DNA from: Thiogranum sp.
GTDB taxonomy: Bacteria; Pseudomonadota; Gammaproteobacteria; DSM-19610
Assembly: GCA_024102665.1 (NCBI GenBank)
Contig: JAGFJP010000159.1
Location: 1-64,000 of the forward strand
Length of the DNA stretch: 64,000 nucleotides
Reading direction: 5' to 3'
The position numbers and the translations under genes are program-made. Below are positions 56,769-64,000 of this stretch, piece after piece (the stretch's first letter is position 1; every line of letters starts with the position of its first letter). The notes beneath the pieces are model-generated. The model was given only the letters and a program-made list of their open reading frames with translations, was not told the DNA's origin and did not search any database.

Positions 56769-57128
56769 CGTAGCGCAGGCATTAGGCGACTGATTACTAA
56801 CATCCCAAAACCGAGGGGCGGGATCCGAACCGGACTCTCGCCCCTCTTAATTAGGGACGTCGTTCGAAAAACGCGGACAGATGCTTGAGGTGGCGGTGCT
56901 TCACTACGGATCCAGCCGCCGCTGGCGTTACTCGTGAGCGCCGCTCGGAAACTCGTGGTCATCGGCCGCGCAGCACGCCCAGGACGCTCGGGGGCGCTCG
57001 TGGCTCCGTACGTGGCCATCCAGTTGTTGCGGGTCGCATTTGAGATCCTGTGTTTGCCGCCACTGGGCTTTAGCATTATCGATGAGTGATCCCGTCGGAG
57101 AACGGGATTGGTTTTCGCAACGTTGAGT
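56769..57128. other. Region without a supported gene
   Basis: About 360 bp. It holds a long-stem hairpin (next entry) and a mixed sequence with no convincing frame on either strand; it may be eroded coding DNA. Confidence 0.4.
56813..56850 (+). terminator. Probable terminator after the 317-aa gene
   Basis: GAGGGGCG (56813-56820) pairs perfectly with CGCCCCTC (56839-56846); an 18-base loop and TTAATT follow. Position 45 bases after the stop favours a terminator despite the weak T-run. Confidence 0.5.
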
Positions 57129-57428
57129 TCAGGGTTTCTCAGCCTGCTCGGCGAGCCACCGCCTTTGCCACATCGCCTGAAATGCCGCCAGTTCGTCGCG
57201 GTGCGATTCGAAGCCTTCTGTTTCAGTTAGGTCCCAATATGGATCTTGGAGCCAGATCTCTTTCAACTCGTCCACTTCATCGCGCAAGTTTCGCATTTTG
57301 TGCACCAATGGATAGGATCTCCTCCATAGCGACAGGTAGAGATCAGCCTTAACTGCCTGTGCTAGGTGGGCGAGGCGACGGGAGTAATCGGGTTTGTCCG
57401 AAACGGCGCGATGTGCTTCTGACCGGGA
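57129..57428 (-). pseudogene. Remnant of an unknown gene
   Basis: An open frame without a proper start reads PDYSRRLAHLAQAVKADLYL, then RNLRDEVDELKEIWLQDPYW and ELAAFQAMWQRRWLAEQAEK to a stop at 57129. The composition is clearly protein-like (a Met at 57296 would give a 55-residue product). A neighbouring frame continues upstream on the same strand to about 57620 (SLSHVCADQFEWLAVSHSGK), so a frame-broken larger gene is likely. No family recognised. Confidence 0.5.
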
Positions 57429-57682
57429 TCAGGGCCGCTGGCGCTGGCGATCCTCGTGCACGAGTATGGTATAAACTGGGCGCGGGGGCTATCAGCGTCT
57501 CGAGTGCGAAGCGCTTGCCGGAATGGCTGACCGCCAGCCACTCGAATTGATCAGCGCACACGTGCGACAAGGAAAGCAAGGAAGTCTGGCAGAATTGCCA
57601 TAACCCGCGCATTCGGTCGGCTCCATTGGCCGCCGCCAGCCTAGTCATCCTAGGCGCAAGATTACAACTTGAGAGACACGAT

Positions 57683-60600
57683 GTGTTTGCACTATCACGC
57701 TTGATATTCATCGACTCCTACGCGCCGGGCCGCCGCGTGAGCGTCGCGCTCGATGGCAACACGAACGTCAATGGCGAGAATGGCGCAGGGAAAACCAGTC
57801 TGCTGCGTGCGCTGCCGCTGTTCTTCGGCGCAGCGCCCAGCCAGATCGTGCGCCAGAGCGGGAACAACAGGTCTTTCGTGGACTATTACCTGGAAAGCCC
57901 GACCAGCTACATCGCGTTCGAATACCGGCGCGGCGACGAGCCGAATCTGGCCGTCGCGTTCCGCCGCGACCAGTCGCTGGTGTTCCGCTTTTTGAAAGCC
58001 GCCTATCGGGATGAGCTGTTCATCAACGAGGCAGGGCACACCGCTACCCTCGTCGCCACGAAGGACTGGGCGTCGCACGTCAGGCTGCTGGGCCTTGTGC
58101 CCAGCGCGGCTTTGGGCATCACCGACTACAAGAAGGTGATCCAGAGCGGCCAAGGCTACAAGGGCACCGGCGAAGACCGCAAGAAACGCCAGCTCATCAA
58201 CGAGTATCGCACCCAGTACGCTTTTTGCGGGCGAGGCAGCAGTATTGAGAACATCGACCTGGTGGCCACCGCGATCCTTGAGCGCGAACCGAGCGTCGAG
58301 GCGATCAAGGAGGTGCTGACCAGCATCTTTGCGCAGACCGAGGGCGAGGAGCGCACACTGGAAAGTCCGGCGATCTCGTCGGCCAAGCTGACGGAGTGGG
58401 TCAACCAACGCGATGCGTACCTTGCCGTCGAGCGCAGCGTGGCGGACATCCGCAGCCTGGCGCGACTGAAGGCGGACCACGGCCAGCAGCGGGAGACACA
58501 GCGCCGCTGCCGCGCCCAGGCCGAGGTCTGTATCGAGCGCGCCGCCCTGCGCATCGGCACCGAAGAAGAGGCGCTGTCTGCGCTGGAGCGCCAGCGAGTG
58601 GCGTTGCGGGACGAACACCTCAAGAAGGAAGAGACGAAGGCGGGCGAAGAGGCCGAGCTGAAAGGAACCCTCAAGGGGATCGAAAGCCAGCTTGCGCGGC
58701 AAGAGCAGGAACGCAACGAATTCGAAGACCAAGGCATCGCTGAAAAGCAACAGCTAGTTGAGGAATTGCCCAGGCGGCGCGACGAGCGAAAGCGGCTCCA
58801 GGCGCAGTACGATGTCCTGACGGCCGAGGCCGAGGGCGTCAACCGCAAGTTCGAGCGCCTGCTGCATAACCTTCAGGTGGACTTTCAGAAACAGGAAGCC
58901 GCTAATCTTGGCCGCCTGCGCAATGCCGAGATACAGCAGGCCGAACGCGTCCGAACCCTTCAAGAGGACAAGGCACAGGAGCTCGAACAAATCAGCCAGC
59001 GCCATGCGGCGCAAAGTGACGCCCTGCACGAGGAACGGCTGGCGCTGGGCGGACAGCTCACCGAACTTAGAACCGAGCGGCGCAACGTCGCCGCCCCGCA
59101 GGAACTGCTCGAAGAATACGAACAGGTCCGCACCGCCCTGGAGCAGATGCTGCGCCAGGAGCCGCCTCTGCTCCAGGCGATTACCGACGCCAAGGACGTG
59201 GAGGCGGCGCACCGTCGCGAGATCGAGCAGGCGACACGGGAGGTGGAGACCGCCCGCCGTAGCCGCCAGGAGCGCAAAGCGGAACTCGATCGCCTGATTC
59301 AGCTGAAAGATGCACCCGAGGGCAGCCTACTGTCGTTTTTGCGGCTCAACCATCCGACCTGGACGGGCACGATCGCGAAGGTTGTCCCGGAGTCACTGCT
59401 GTTTCGCAACGATCTGGCCCCGGAGCACGCCAAGGATGCGTCCGATCTTTACGGCGTGCGTCTGGATTTGAGCGGTGTCGAGTCACCGCTGGCAGCCGAC
59501 GAGGCGGCAATCCAGCGCCGGATCCTCGAGGTGGATGCCCAGATCGCTGCGATGGGCGGCGAAATCGACCGGCTCGAAGCGGCGGCCAACACGCTCATCA
59601 AGAAGAGCCGCCAGTTCGAACACCAGGTCATCGAGGCTCAGCAGACGCACAAGGGTCACCGGCAGCGCGTCGCCCACCAGCAGGAGTGGCTGGAGCTGGC
59701 AGATGCGAAAATCAAAGCCGCGAAGGCGGAGAAGGCCGAGACGCTCGATGCGGCCATCCAGGCGCGCGAAAACGATCTCCAGCAGCTCAAGGAGCGCAGT
59801 CAGGCGCAAGCAAACGCCCTCGCCCAGGAAAAGCAGGCCGTCAACGCGCGCTATCGACAGCTGCTCGCCGAGCAGGATGCGGCGCTTCAGGCCGTGAGCG
59901 AACGCCTGGCGCAAGAGAAGGCCGCCGATGAAGCGCAGTACCGTGAGCGACACGATCAGATCAAGGCCAGCCACCGGCAGGCGCTGATTGAAGACGGCAT
60001 CGACCCCGAGGCGCTGCTCACCGTCACAGACGCCTTGCAGGCGGCGAAGGACGCGTGCGAGACGGCCGAGGCCAGCGAAGCCCTGGTGAGCCGCTACACC
60101 GGCTGGCTTGCAACCTACAACGAGCAACACCCGCGTTTGAAACGCCAGCAGGTGGACACCAATACGGCCTTGCGCGACCTGCTGGATCGGTGGAAGCAGG
60201 TGAATGCCGCCTACACGGCGAAACGCGACGAGCTCAATCAGAAAATGACCCAAAGCAGCGCAAAGCTCGAAGCGCTCAAGAGCGAACACAACCATCTGCA
60301 ACAGCTGTGCGAGCGGTATCCGGACATTGAGGCGGACCCGACCGCCTCTGAGCCGGAGAGCTTCGTCACGGCGTCACATCTGGAGCAGCAGTGGACGGCC
60401 GCCGCCAACAGCGCCAAAGCCACGGCGCAGGAGGGCAATGGTCTGTACACCAAGATCCTGCGCCTGCTGCGCCAATACCCGGACACGTCGCCGTACACAC
60501 ACGCCCAGCGGGTGAGCGTCGAGGCCGGGGAGCACGAGCCGCCGCATTTGGAGTGGCTGTGGGCCAGCGATCATCTGAGCGAGTACCTGCGCGACGACCA

Positions 60601-61375
60601 TCTGGCACACATGGGACTCCTTCAGGCTCAGGCCAAACTGCATGGACAGGGAATCAGCGACTACTACGAGCGCCTCAAGCGCACACACCAGAAGATCAAT
60701 GCGCTGGGCGGCAAGGTCTCTGCACATGCCCACGAGGTGGTCGCGGGGTTTGGCGCGATCAGCGATCTGACGGTGGCGGTGCGCTCGAATCTCGACAAGC
60801 TCAATTTCTGGTCGGCGCTGAAGAATTTCGCAGACAGTCATCAGAGCTGGAAGGCGCGCAACGACATGGCGCTGCCGGATGACACGTTCATCGAGCGGCT
60901 GCGCACCGTAGCTACGCTGCTGGAGCAGTCCGGGCTCAGCGTGGATCTGGCGAAAAGCTTTGAGATCACGTTCAGCGTGGTCGACCAGGGTCGCCTGAAG
61001 GTGGCGCGCACGACCAAGGAGCTGGAGAACATCAGCAGCCACGGACTGTCGTACCTGATCCTGATCTTCATTTATGCCGCACTGGTCAACATGCTGCGCG
61101 GCAAGTCCGAAGCGGTCATGATGTGGCCGGTGGACGAGCTGCGTAATTTTTCGGCGGGCAACATTCAGAAGATCATGGCTCTGCTGACGAGCCACGACAT
61201 CCGCATCCTTTCGGCATTCCCCGACCCCGATCCCGAGCTGCTCAAACACTACCGCAACCGCTACATGGTCAAAGACGGGCGCACGCTGCTGGAGTACCCG
61301 GACGCGCCCGGCGAAGCGCTGGCCGATGCCCTTGAGGCGGCGCTCGGCGAAACGGAGGAGGCCGCGCCATGCTGA
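57683..61375 (+). CDS. jetC: Wadjet SMC-like ATPase (JetC/MksB type)
   Basis: About 1230 residues from GTG 57683, preceded by GAGAGA; the frame is open upstream to 57626 without family similarity. The ATP head begins LSRLIFIDSYAPGRRVSV; Walker A GENGAGKTS is near residue 31; a long antiparallel coiled coil with a hinge occupies about 240-1010; the C-terminal head holds SSHGLSYLILIFIYAAL and Walker B MMWPVDE near 1145-1151. In Wadjet the SMC dimer extrudes plasmid DNA so that JetD can cut it. First gene of a tight four-gene operon. Confidence 0.85.
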   Translation: MFALSRLIFIDSYAPGRRVSVALDGNTNVNGENGAGKTSLLRALPLFFGAAPSQIVRQSGNNRSFVDYYLESPTSYIAFEYRRGDEPNLAVAFRRDQSLVFRFLKAAYRDELFINEAGHTATLVATKDWASHVRLLGLVPSAALGITDYKKVIQSGQGYKGTGEDRKKRQLINEYRTQYAFCGRGSSIENIDLVATAILEREPSVEAIKEVLTSIFAQTEGEERTLESPAISSAKLTEWVNQRDAYLAVERSVADIRSLARLKADHGQQRETQRRCRAQAEVCIERAALRIGTEEEALSALERQRVALRDEHLKKEETKAGEEAELKGTLKGIESQLARQEQERNEFEDQGIAEKQQLVEELPRRRDERKRLQAQYDVLTAEAEGVNRKFERLLHNLQVDFQKQEAANLGRLRNAEIQQAERVRTLQEDKAQELEQISQRHAAQSDALHEERLALGGQLTELRTERRNVAAPQELLEEYEQVRTALEQMLRQEPPLLQAITDAKDVEAAHRREIEQATREVETARRSRQERKAELDRLIQLKDAPEGSLLSFLRLNHPTWTGTIAKVVPESLLFRNDLAPEHAKDASDLYGVRLDLSGVESPLAADEAAIQRRILEVDAQIAAMGGEIDRLEAAANTLIKKSRQFEHQVIEAQQTHKGHRQRVAHQQEWLELADAKIKAAKAEKAETLDAAIQARENDLQQLKERSQAQANALAQEKQAVNARYRQLLAEQDAALQAVSERLAQEKAADEAQYRERHDQIKASHRQALIEDGIDPEALLTVTDALQAAKDACETAEASEALVSRYTGWLATYNEQHPRLKRQQVDTNTALRDLLDRWKQVNAAYTAKRDELNQKMTQSSAKLEALKSEHNHLQQLCERYPDIEADPTASEPESFVTASHLEQQWTAAANSAKATAQEGNGLYTKILRLLRQYPDTSPYTHAQRVSVEAGEHEPPHLEWLWASDHLSEYLRDDHLAHMGLLQAQAKLHGQGISDYYERLKRTHQKINALGGKVSAHAHEVVAGFGAISDLTVAVRSNLDKLNFWSALKNFADSHQSWKARNDMALPDDTFIERLRTVATLLEQSGLSVDLAKSFEITFSVVDQGRLKVARTTKELENISSHGLSYLILIFIYAALVNMLRGKSEAVMMWPVDELRNFSAGNIQKIMALLTSHDIRILSAFPDPDPELLKHYRNRYMVKDGRTLLEYPDAPGEALADALEAALGETEEAAPC

Positions 61376-61998
61376 GACCGATTCTGGAAGCGCTCCTGCG
61401 CGGCGAATTCCTCTGTCCCATCAGCCAGTCGGCCCTGTACCGGGAACTGGAGAAGCCCGAGACGCAGAACGCCGTCGAGGCGGTGCTCGAACCGCTCGGC
61501 CGCCGCCTGGCGCGGGTCGAGGAGGACGGCGCGTTTTACTGCGCCTATCGCCAGCTGGACGATAAAAAGGACGCGCGTGCGGTGCGCGCGCAGTTCGAAA
61601 AGCTGCGCGACCAGATCGCGCCGGTGGTGGAGCTGTTCACCCTGCTGATGCGCAGCGAGGGCCGCGATGCCGTGTGGGTGCCGGGCGAGGCGCTGCGCTT
61701 CAGTGGCCTGCTGGAGCGCATCGAACAGGAAAGCGCCTATCAGGGGCAGCTGCGCCAGCTCGGCAGGCACGAACTGTTTAAGCGACTACGCAACCAGAGC
61801 AAGACCGCCGATCGTCTGACCTCGGTGCTGGAGGCGATGGAGAAAGAGGGCTACCTCGTGCTGTCGAACCACGAATCCGGCATCTACCAGGTCACCGGCA
61901 AGATCGAATACTTCTACACTACGCTGGAGTTCATCCAGGAGTTCGAGCAGATCCCGCTCGAGGACGAGGATAGGCCGCAGCAGGAGCTGACGCTGTGA
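61369..61998 (+). CDS. jetB: Wadjet KITE subunit (JetB/MksE type)
   Basis: 209 residues from ATG 61369, overlapping jetC by 7 bases. Winged-helix protein of MukE/KITE type: YRELEKPETQNAVEAVLEPL is a likely first winged helix and LTSVLEAMEKEGYLVLSN a second one. It bridges the kleisin and the SMC heads. Size and gene context fit JetB; sequence families of KITE proteins diverge, so the call rests on position too. Confidence 0.78.
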   Translation: MLRPILEALLRGEFLCPISQSALYRELEKPETQNAVEAVLEPLGRRLARVEEDGAFYCAYRQLDDKKDARAVRAQFEKLRDQIAPVVELFTLLMRSEGRDAVWVPGEALRFSGLLERIEQESAYQGQLRQLGRHELFKRLRNQSKTADRLTSVLEAMEKEGYLVLSNHESGIYQVTGKIEYFYTTLEFIQEFEQIPLEDEDRPQQELTL

Positions 61999-63224
61999 TT
62001 GAGGCGCAATGGCGGAAACTGGGCAAGGCGCTCGAGCAGAACGCCGAGGCGCTGAGCCAGCTGTACACGGTGCTGGACGAAGAGGTGCTGCTGGAGAAGA
62101 CCGGCACCAGCTGGGGCTATCTGGTCGAGCATGGGCTGGTGCACGGCAACCCGACGGTCGGCTACAGCCCCTCGCCGCTGCTGCTGAAACTCGGCGACGT
62201 GCTGGCGCTGGTGAAAAACCGCCAGGCGCAGGCACCGGACATCGCCGAGTGGATGGAGGACGCCCGACGCTTGGTCGATCGCTACCACGAGGCCAAGACG
62301 GGCAACGACGAGGCCGGGTTCGACAGCGTGCGCCGCGAACTGTATTCGACGGTGCTGACCCTGCAAAGCACCCTGATCGAGGAAAGCAACCAGCTGGAGT
62401 ATTACCTGGACAACCAGTTCGGTCACGTCAACTCCCTTCGGGCCAAGCGCCGGGAAAACGAGTACTGCACCCAACGCGCGCGCCGCTACGTCGACAAGCT
62501 CACACTGCTCAACGCCGCCGAACTCGGCCACCTGTGCGGCAACGAGCCGGAGTTGGCGCGGCTGTTTTTCCGAAAACTGCTGCCGAACGTCCAGGCCTGC
62601 CGCAGCCGCATGTTGGCCGCCATCCCGCGCCTTGAGAAGATGCTGTGGGCCTACCGGCGAACCGATACACGCACGCGCCTGGTGCGTGCCATGAGCAATT
62701 ACTTTCAGGCGGGCCGTCGGCTGGAAACCGACGCCCTGTCGGATACCGAGCTGCGCGAAGGGCCGTTCAACGTCGTCGCGAGCGAAACACTCTGCACCGA
62801 GGCGGACGTGTGGGATGCGGACAACCGCGCGGCGCTGATCGCCGTCGTGGAAAGCCTTCCGCCGCCGAAGGACGTGGGGGAGGAACTGCCCGAGCCCCCG
62901 GAGCGGGGACCGCGGACGGTGGATGTCGCGGCCGCCGAGCAAGCGGCGCTGCCGGTTTCGGAACTCCAGCCGCTGTTGCTGAAGTTCACCGAGCAGGTCA
63001 AGACCGGGGAAAGCTCCGCACGCGCGTTCTGGCAGGCGCAGGGGCTGGCGGAGGTACCTTCGGGAGTGTGGCTGTGCTGGCTGCACCACGAATTGCTGAA
63101 AGCCAACGCGGCGCTCAGGACCGTTCGGCTCGACATCGTCGCCGTCGCAGACGCCGCGCCGGGCTTTGTCGGTAACCAGACGATCACCGACTTGAACGTC
63201 AGTTTCCGCCGGGTCAGCGAATGA
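61995..63224 (+). CDS. jetA: Wadjet kleisin subunit (JetA/MksF type)
   Basis: 409 residues from GTG 61995, overlapping jetB by 4 bases. Almost entirely helical, with an N-terminal dimerisation-like region (KALEQNAEALSQLYTVLDEE), a middle helical bundle and a C-terminal winged-helix-like end. It should close the SMC ring and recruit KITE and JetD. Size and position fit JetA. Confidence 0.75.
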   Translation: MIEAQWRKLGKALEQNAEALSQLYTVLDEEVLLEKTGTSWGYLVEHGLVHGNPTVGYSPSPLLLKLGDVLALVKNRQAQAPDIAEWMEDARRLVDRYHEAKTGNDEAGFDSVRRELYSTVLTLQSTLIEESNQLEYYLDNQFGHVNSLRAKRRENEYCTQRARRYVDKLTLLNAAELGHLCGNEPELARLFFRKLLPNVQACRSRMLAAIPRLEKMLWAYRRTDTRTRLVRAMSNYFQAGRRLETDALSDTELREGPFNVVASETLCTEADVWDADNRAALIAVVESLPPPKDVGEELPEPPERGPRTVDVAAAEQAALPVSELQPLLLKFTEQVKTGESSARAFWQAQGLAEVPSGVWLCWLHHELLKANAALRTVRLDIVAVADAAPGFVGNQTITDLNVSFRRVSE

Positions 63225-64000
63225 ACCTGTTCGACAAGCGCACGTTCCTGCGGGTGGCGCGGGTCATTCAAGGGGCGCAGGCGGAGGTACCTTACAACAA
63301 GACCTGGCAGCGGGTGCACCGGGAGACCGGCGCGGGTGTCGTGCAGGGCAGCACGCTGACGCTGTCCGCGCAGGATCGCGAAAAGCTGCGCCAGCTCGCC
63401 GCGCTGGAGACCGGTGCGGATCCCGCGCGCATTGCACTCGATGCGTTCCGCCAGGCGACGCGTACCGAAACCGCAGATTTGGTCAAGGACGAGAAATGGG
63501 CTAAGCGCGGGGTTCGCGATGCGCTGGTTCAGGTATGCGGCCTGAATCACCAAGTGAAATTGGATCAAACGTACGCCGTGCCGGACGGTGGTTATCTCGG
63601 GTTGCGCTGGCAGCAGGTCGTCGCTGAATTGCAAGCCCCGCTTGTGGTCGTGGAGAATCTCGCCGCGTTCCTGGCGGTGGACGCCATCTGCTGGCCTGAG
63701 GCCTTGCGTGAGCGCGAACCGCTGTTTGTCTACCGTGGCGACCCAGTGACTACGCCTGCTCCTGTATACCATCTGCTGTCGGCCTACACGGGCGAGACCG
63801 CCGCGTTCTGCGACTACGACCCCGCCGGGATGGTGATCGCCTTGACGCTGCCGGGCAACGCGGGGGTGCTGGTTCCGGCCGACGGGGTAGAACGGCTGAA
63901 ATCCCATTCCCGCCCCGACCTGTTCGATCGCCAGTCTGCCGCGCTGGCGCGGCACCTTGCTCGCGAGACGCGCCCCGAGGCGCTGCGGCTGGGCCAAACG
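63221..64000 (+). CDS. jetD: Wadjet Toprim nuclease (JetD type), 3' end outside window
   Basis: 260 codons are visible, open to the edge, starting at ATG 63221 that overlaps the jetA stop. An N-terminal helical arm domain (residues 1-135) precedes a Toprim domain: LVVVEN with Glu145, then FCDYDPAG with Asp198 and Asp200. The family's topoisomerase VI-like nuclease cleaves the extruded DNA. The N-terminal domain looks shorter than in many JetD proteins. Completes the SMC-KITE-kleisin-nuclease set. Confidence 0.78.
   Translation, partial: MNLFDKRTFLRVARVIQGAQAEVPYNKTWQRVHRETGAGVVQGSTLTLSAQDREKLRQLAALETGADPARIALDAFRQATRTETADLVKDEKWAKRGVRDALVQVCGLNHQVKLDQTYAVPDGGYLGLRWQQVVAELQAPLVVVENLAAFLAVDAICWPEALREREPLFVYRGDPVTTPAPVYHLLSAYTGETAAFCDYDPAGMVIALTLPGNAGVLVPADGVERLKSHSRPDLFDRQSAALARHLARETRPEALRLGQT

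Noticed and set aside
61914-63997. Two long - strand frames over jetA and jetD
   Set aside because: Both are antisense to clearly coding, overlapping + strand genes.

Overview
The window reads as a gammaproteobacterial chromosome of fairly high GC. The gene order leuC-leuD-leuB-asd-fimV, truA-trpF-trpB-trpA-accD-folC-dedD-cvpA-purF-metZ and folD followed by a tRNA cluster is of the Pseudomonas/Chromatiales type. A complete sucrose synthesis and cleavage cluster suggests a relative of sucrose-accumulating autotrophs or methylotrophs; the genus cannot be told from the sequence alone.

Region 1 (1-11988) is carbohydrate metabolism. On the + strand lie a left-truncated debranching-enzyme-like glycosidase, a GT4 glycosyltransferase and a fusion of a phosphodiesterase domain with an endonuclease/exonuclease/phosphatase (EEP) domain. 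Convergent to them on the - strand is a tightly overlapping operon read as sucrose-phosphate synthase, sucrose-phosphatase, fructokinase, sucrose synthase. Together these would make sucrose from UDP-glucose and fructose-6-phosphate and recycle it.

Region 2 (12165-41330) is core housekeeping: a LysR regulator divergent from leuCDB, then asd, fimV, truA, the trp/acc/fol/pur block, metZ, a SIMPL-domain periplasmic protein, a type-2 glycerate kinase, a DUF455 ferritin-like protein, lpxH, a periplasmic cyclophilin, cysS, a GGDEF-EAL protein and folD.

Region 3 (41415-42268) is a tRNA operon with an extended -10 promoter: Pro(TGG), Arg(TCT), His(GTG), a truncated Lys, and a complete Lys(CTT). After tRNA-Arg lie two direct repeats carrying the tRNA 3' end followed by an inverted T-arm copy.

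Region 4 (42277 to the right edge) is an accessory island starting 8 bp after tRNA-Lys. It has a tyrosine integrase, a DUF4224-like partner, an operator-controlled divergent promoter, helix-turn-helix genes (one frameshifted), an AAA+/SF3-like replication protein and, directly after it, an iteron-rich putative replication origin. This resembles a phage satellite or integrative plasmid. Behind it lies cargo mixed with decayed genes: unknown acidic proteins (one cut by an in-frame amber), a metallo-beta-lactamase-fold protein translationally coupled to a membrane protein, a glyoxalase-related protein behind a structured leader, two degenerate copies of one unknown gene, an MT-A70 methyltransferase remnant, and a Wadjet-type SMC anti-plasmid system in the order SMC, KITE, kleisin, Toprim nuclease, the last cut by the window edge. 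The island's right end is not in the window.
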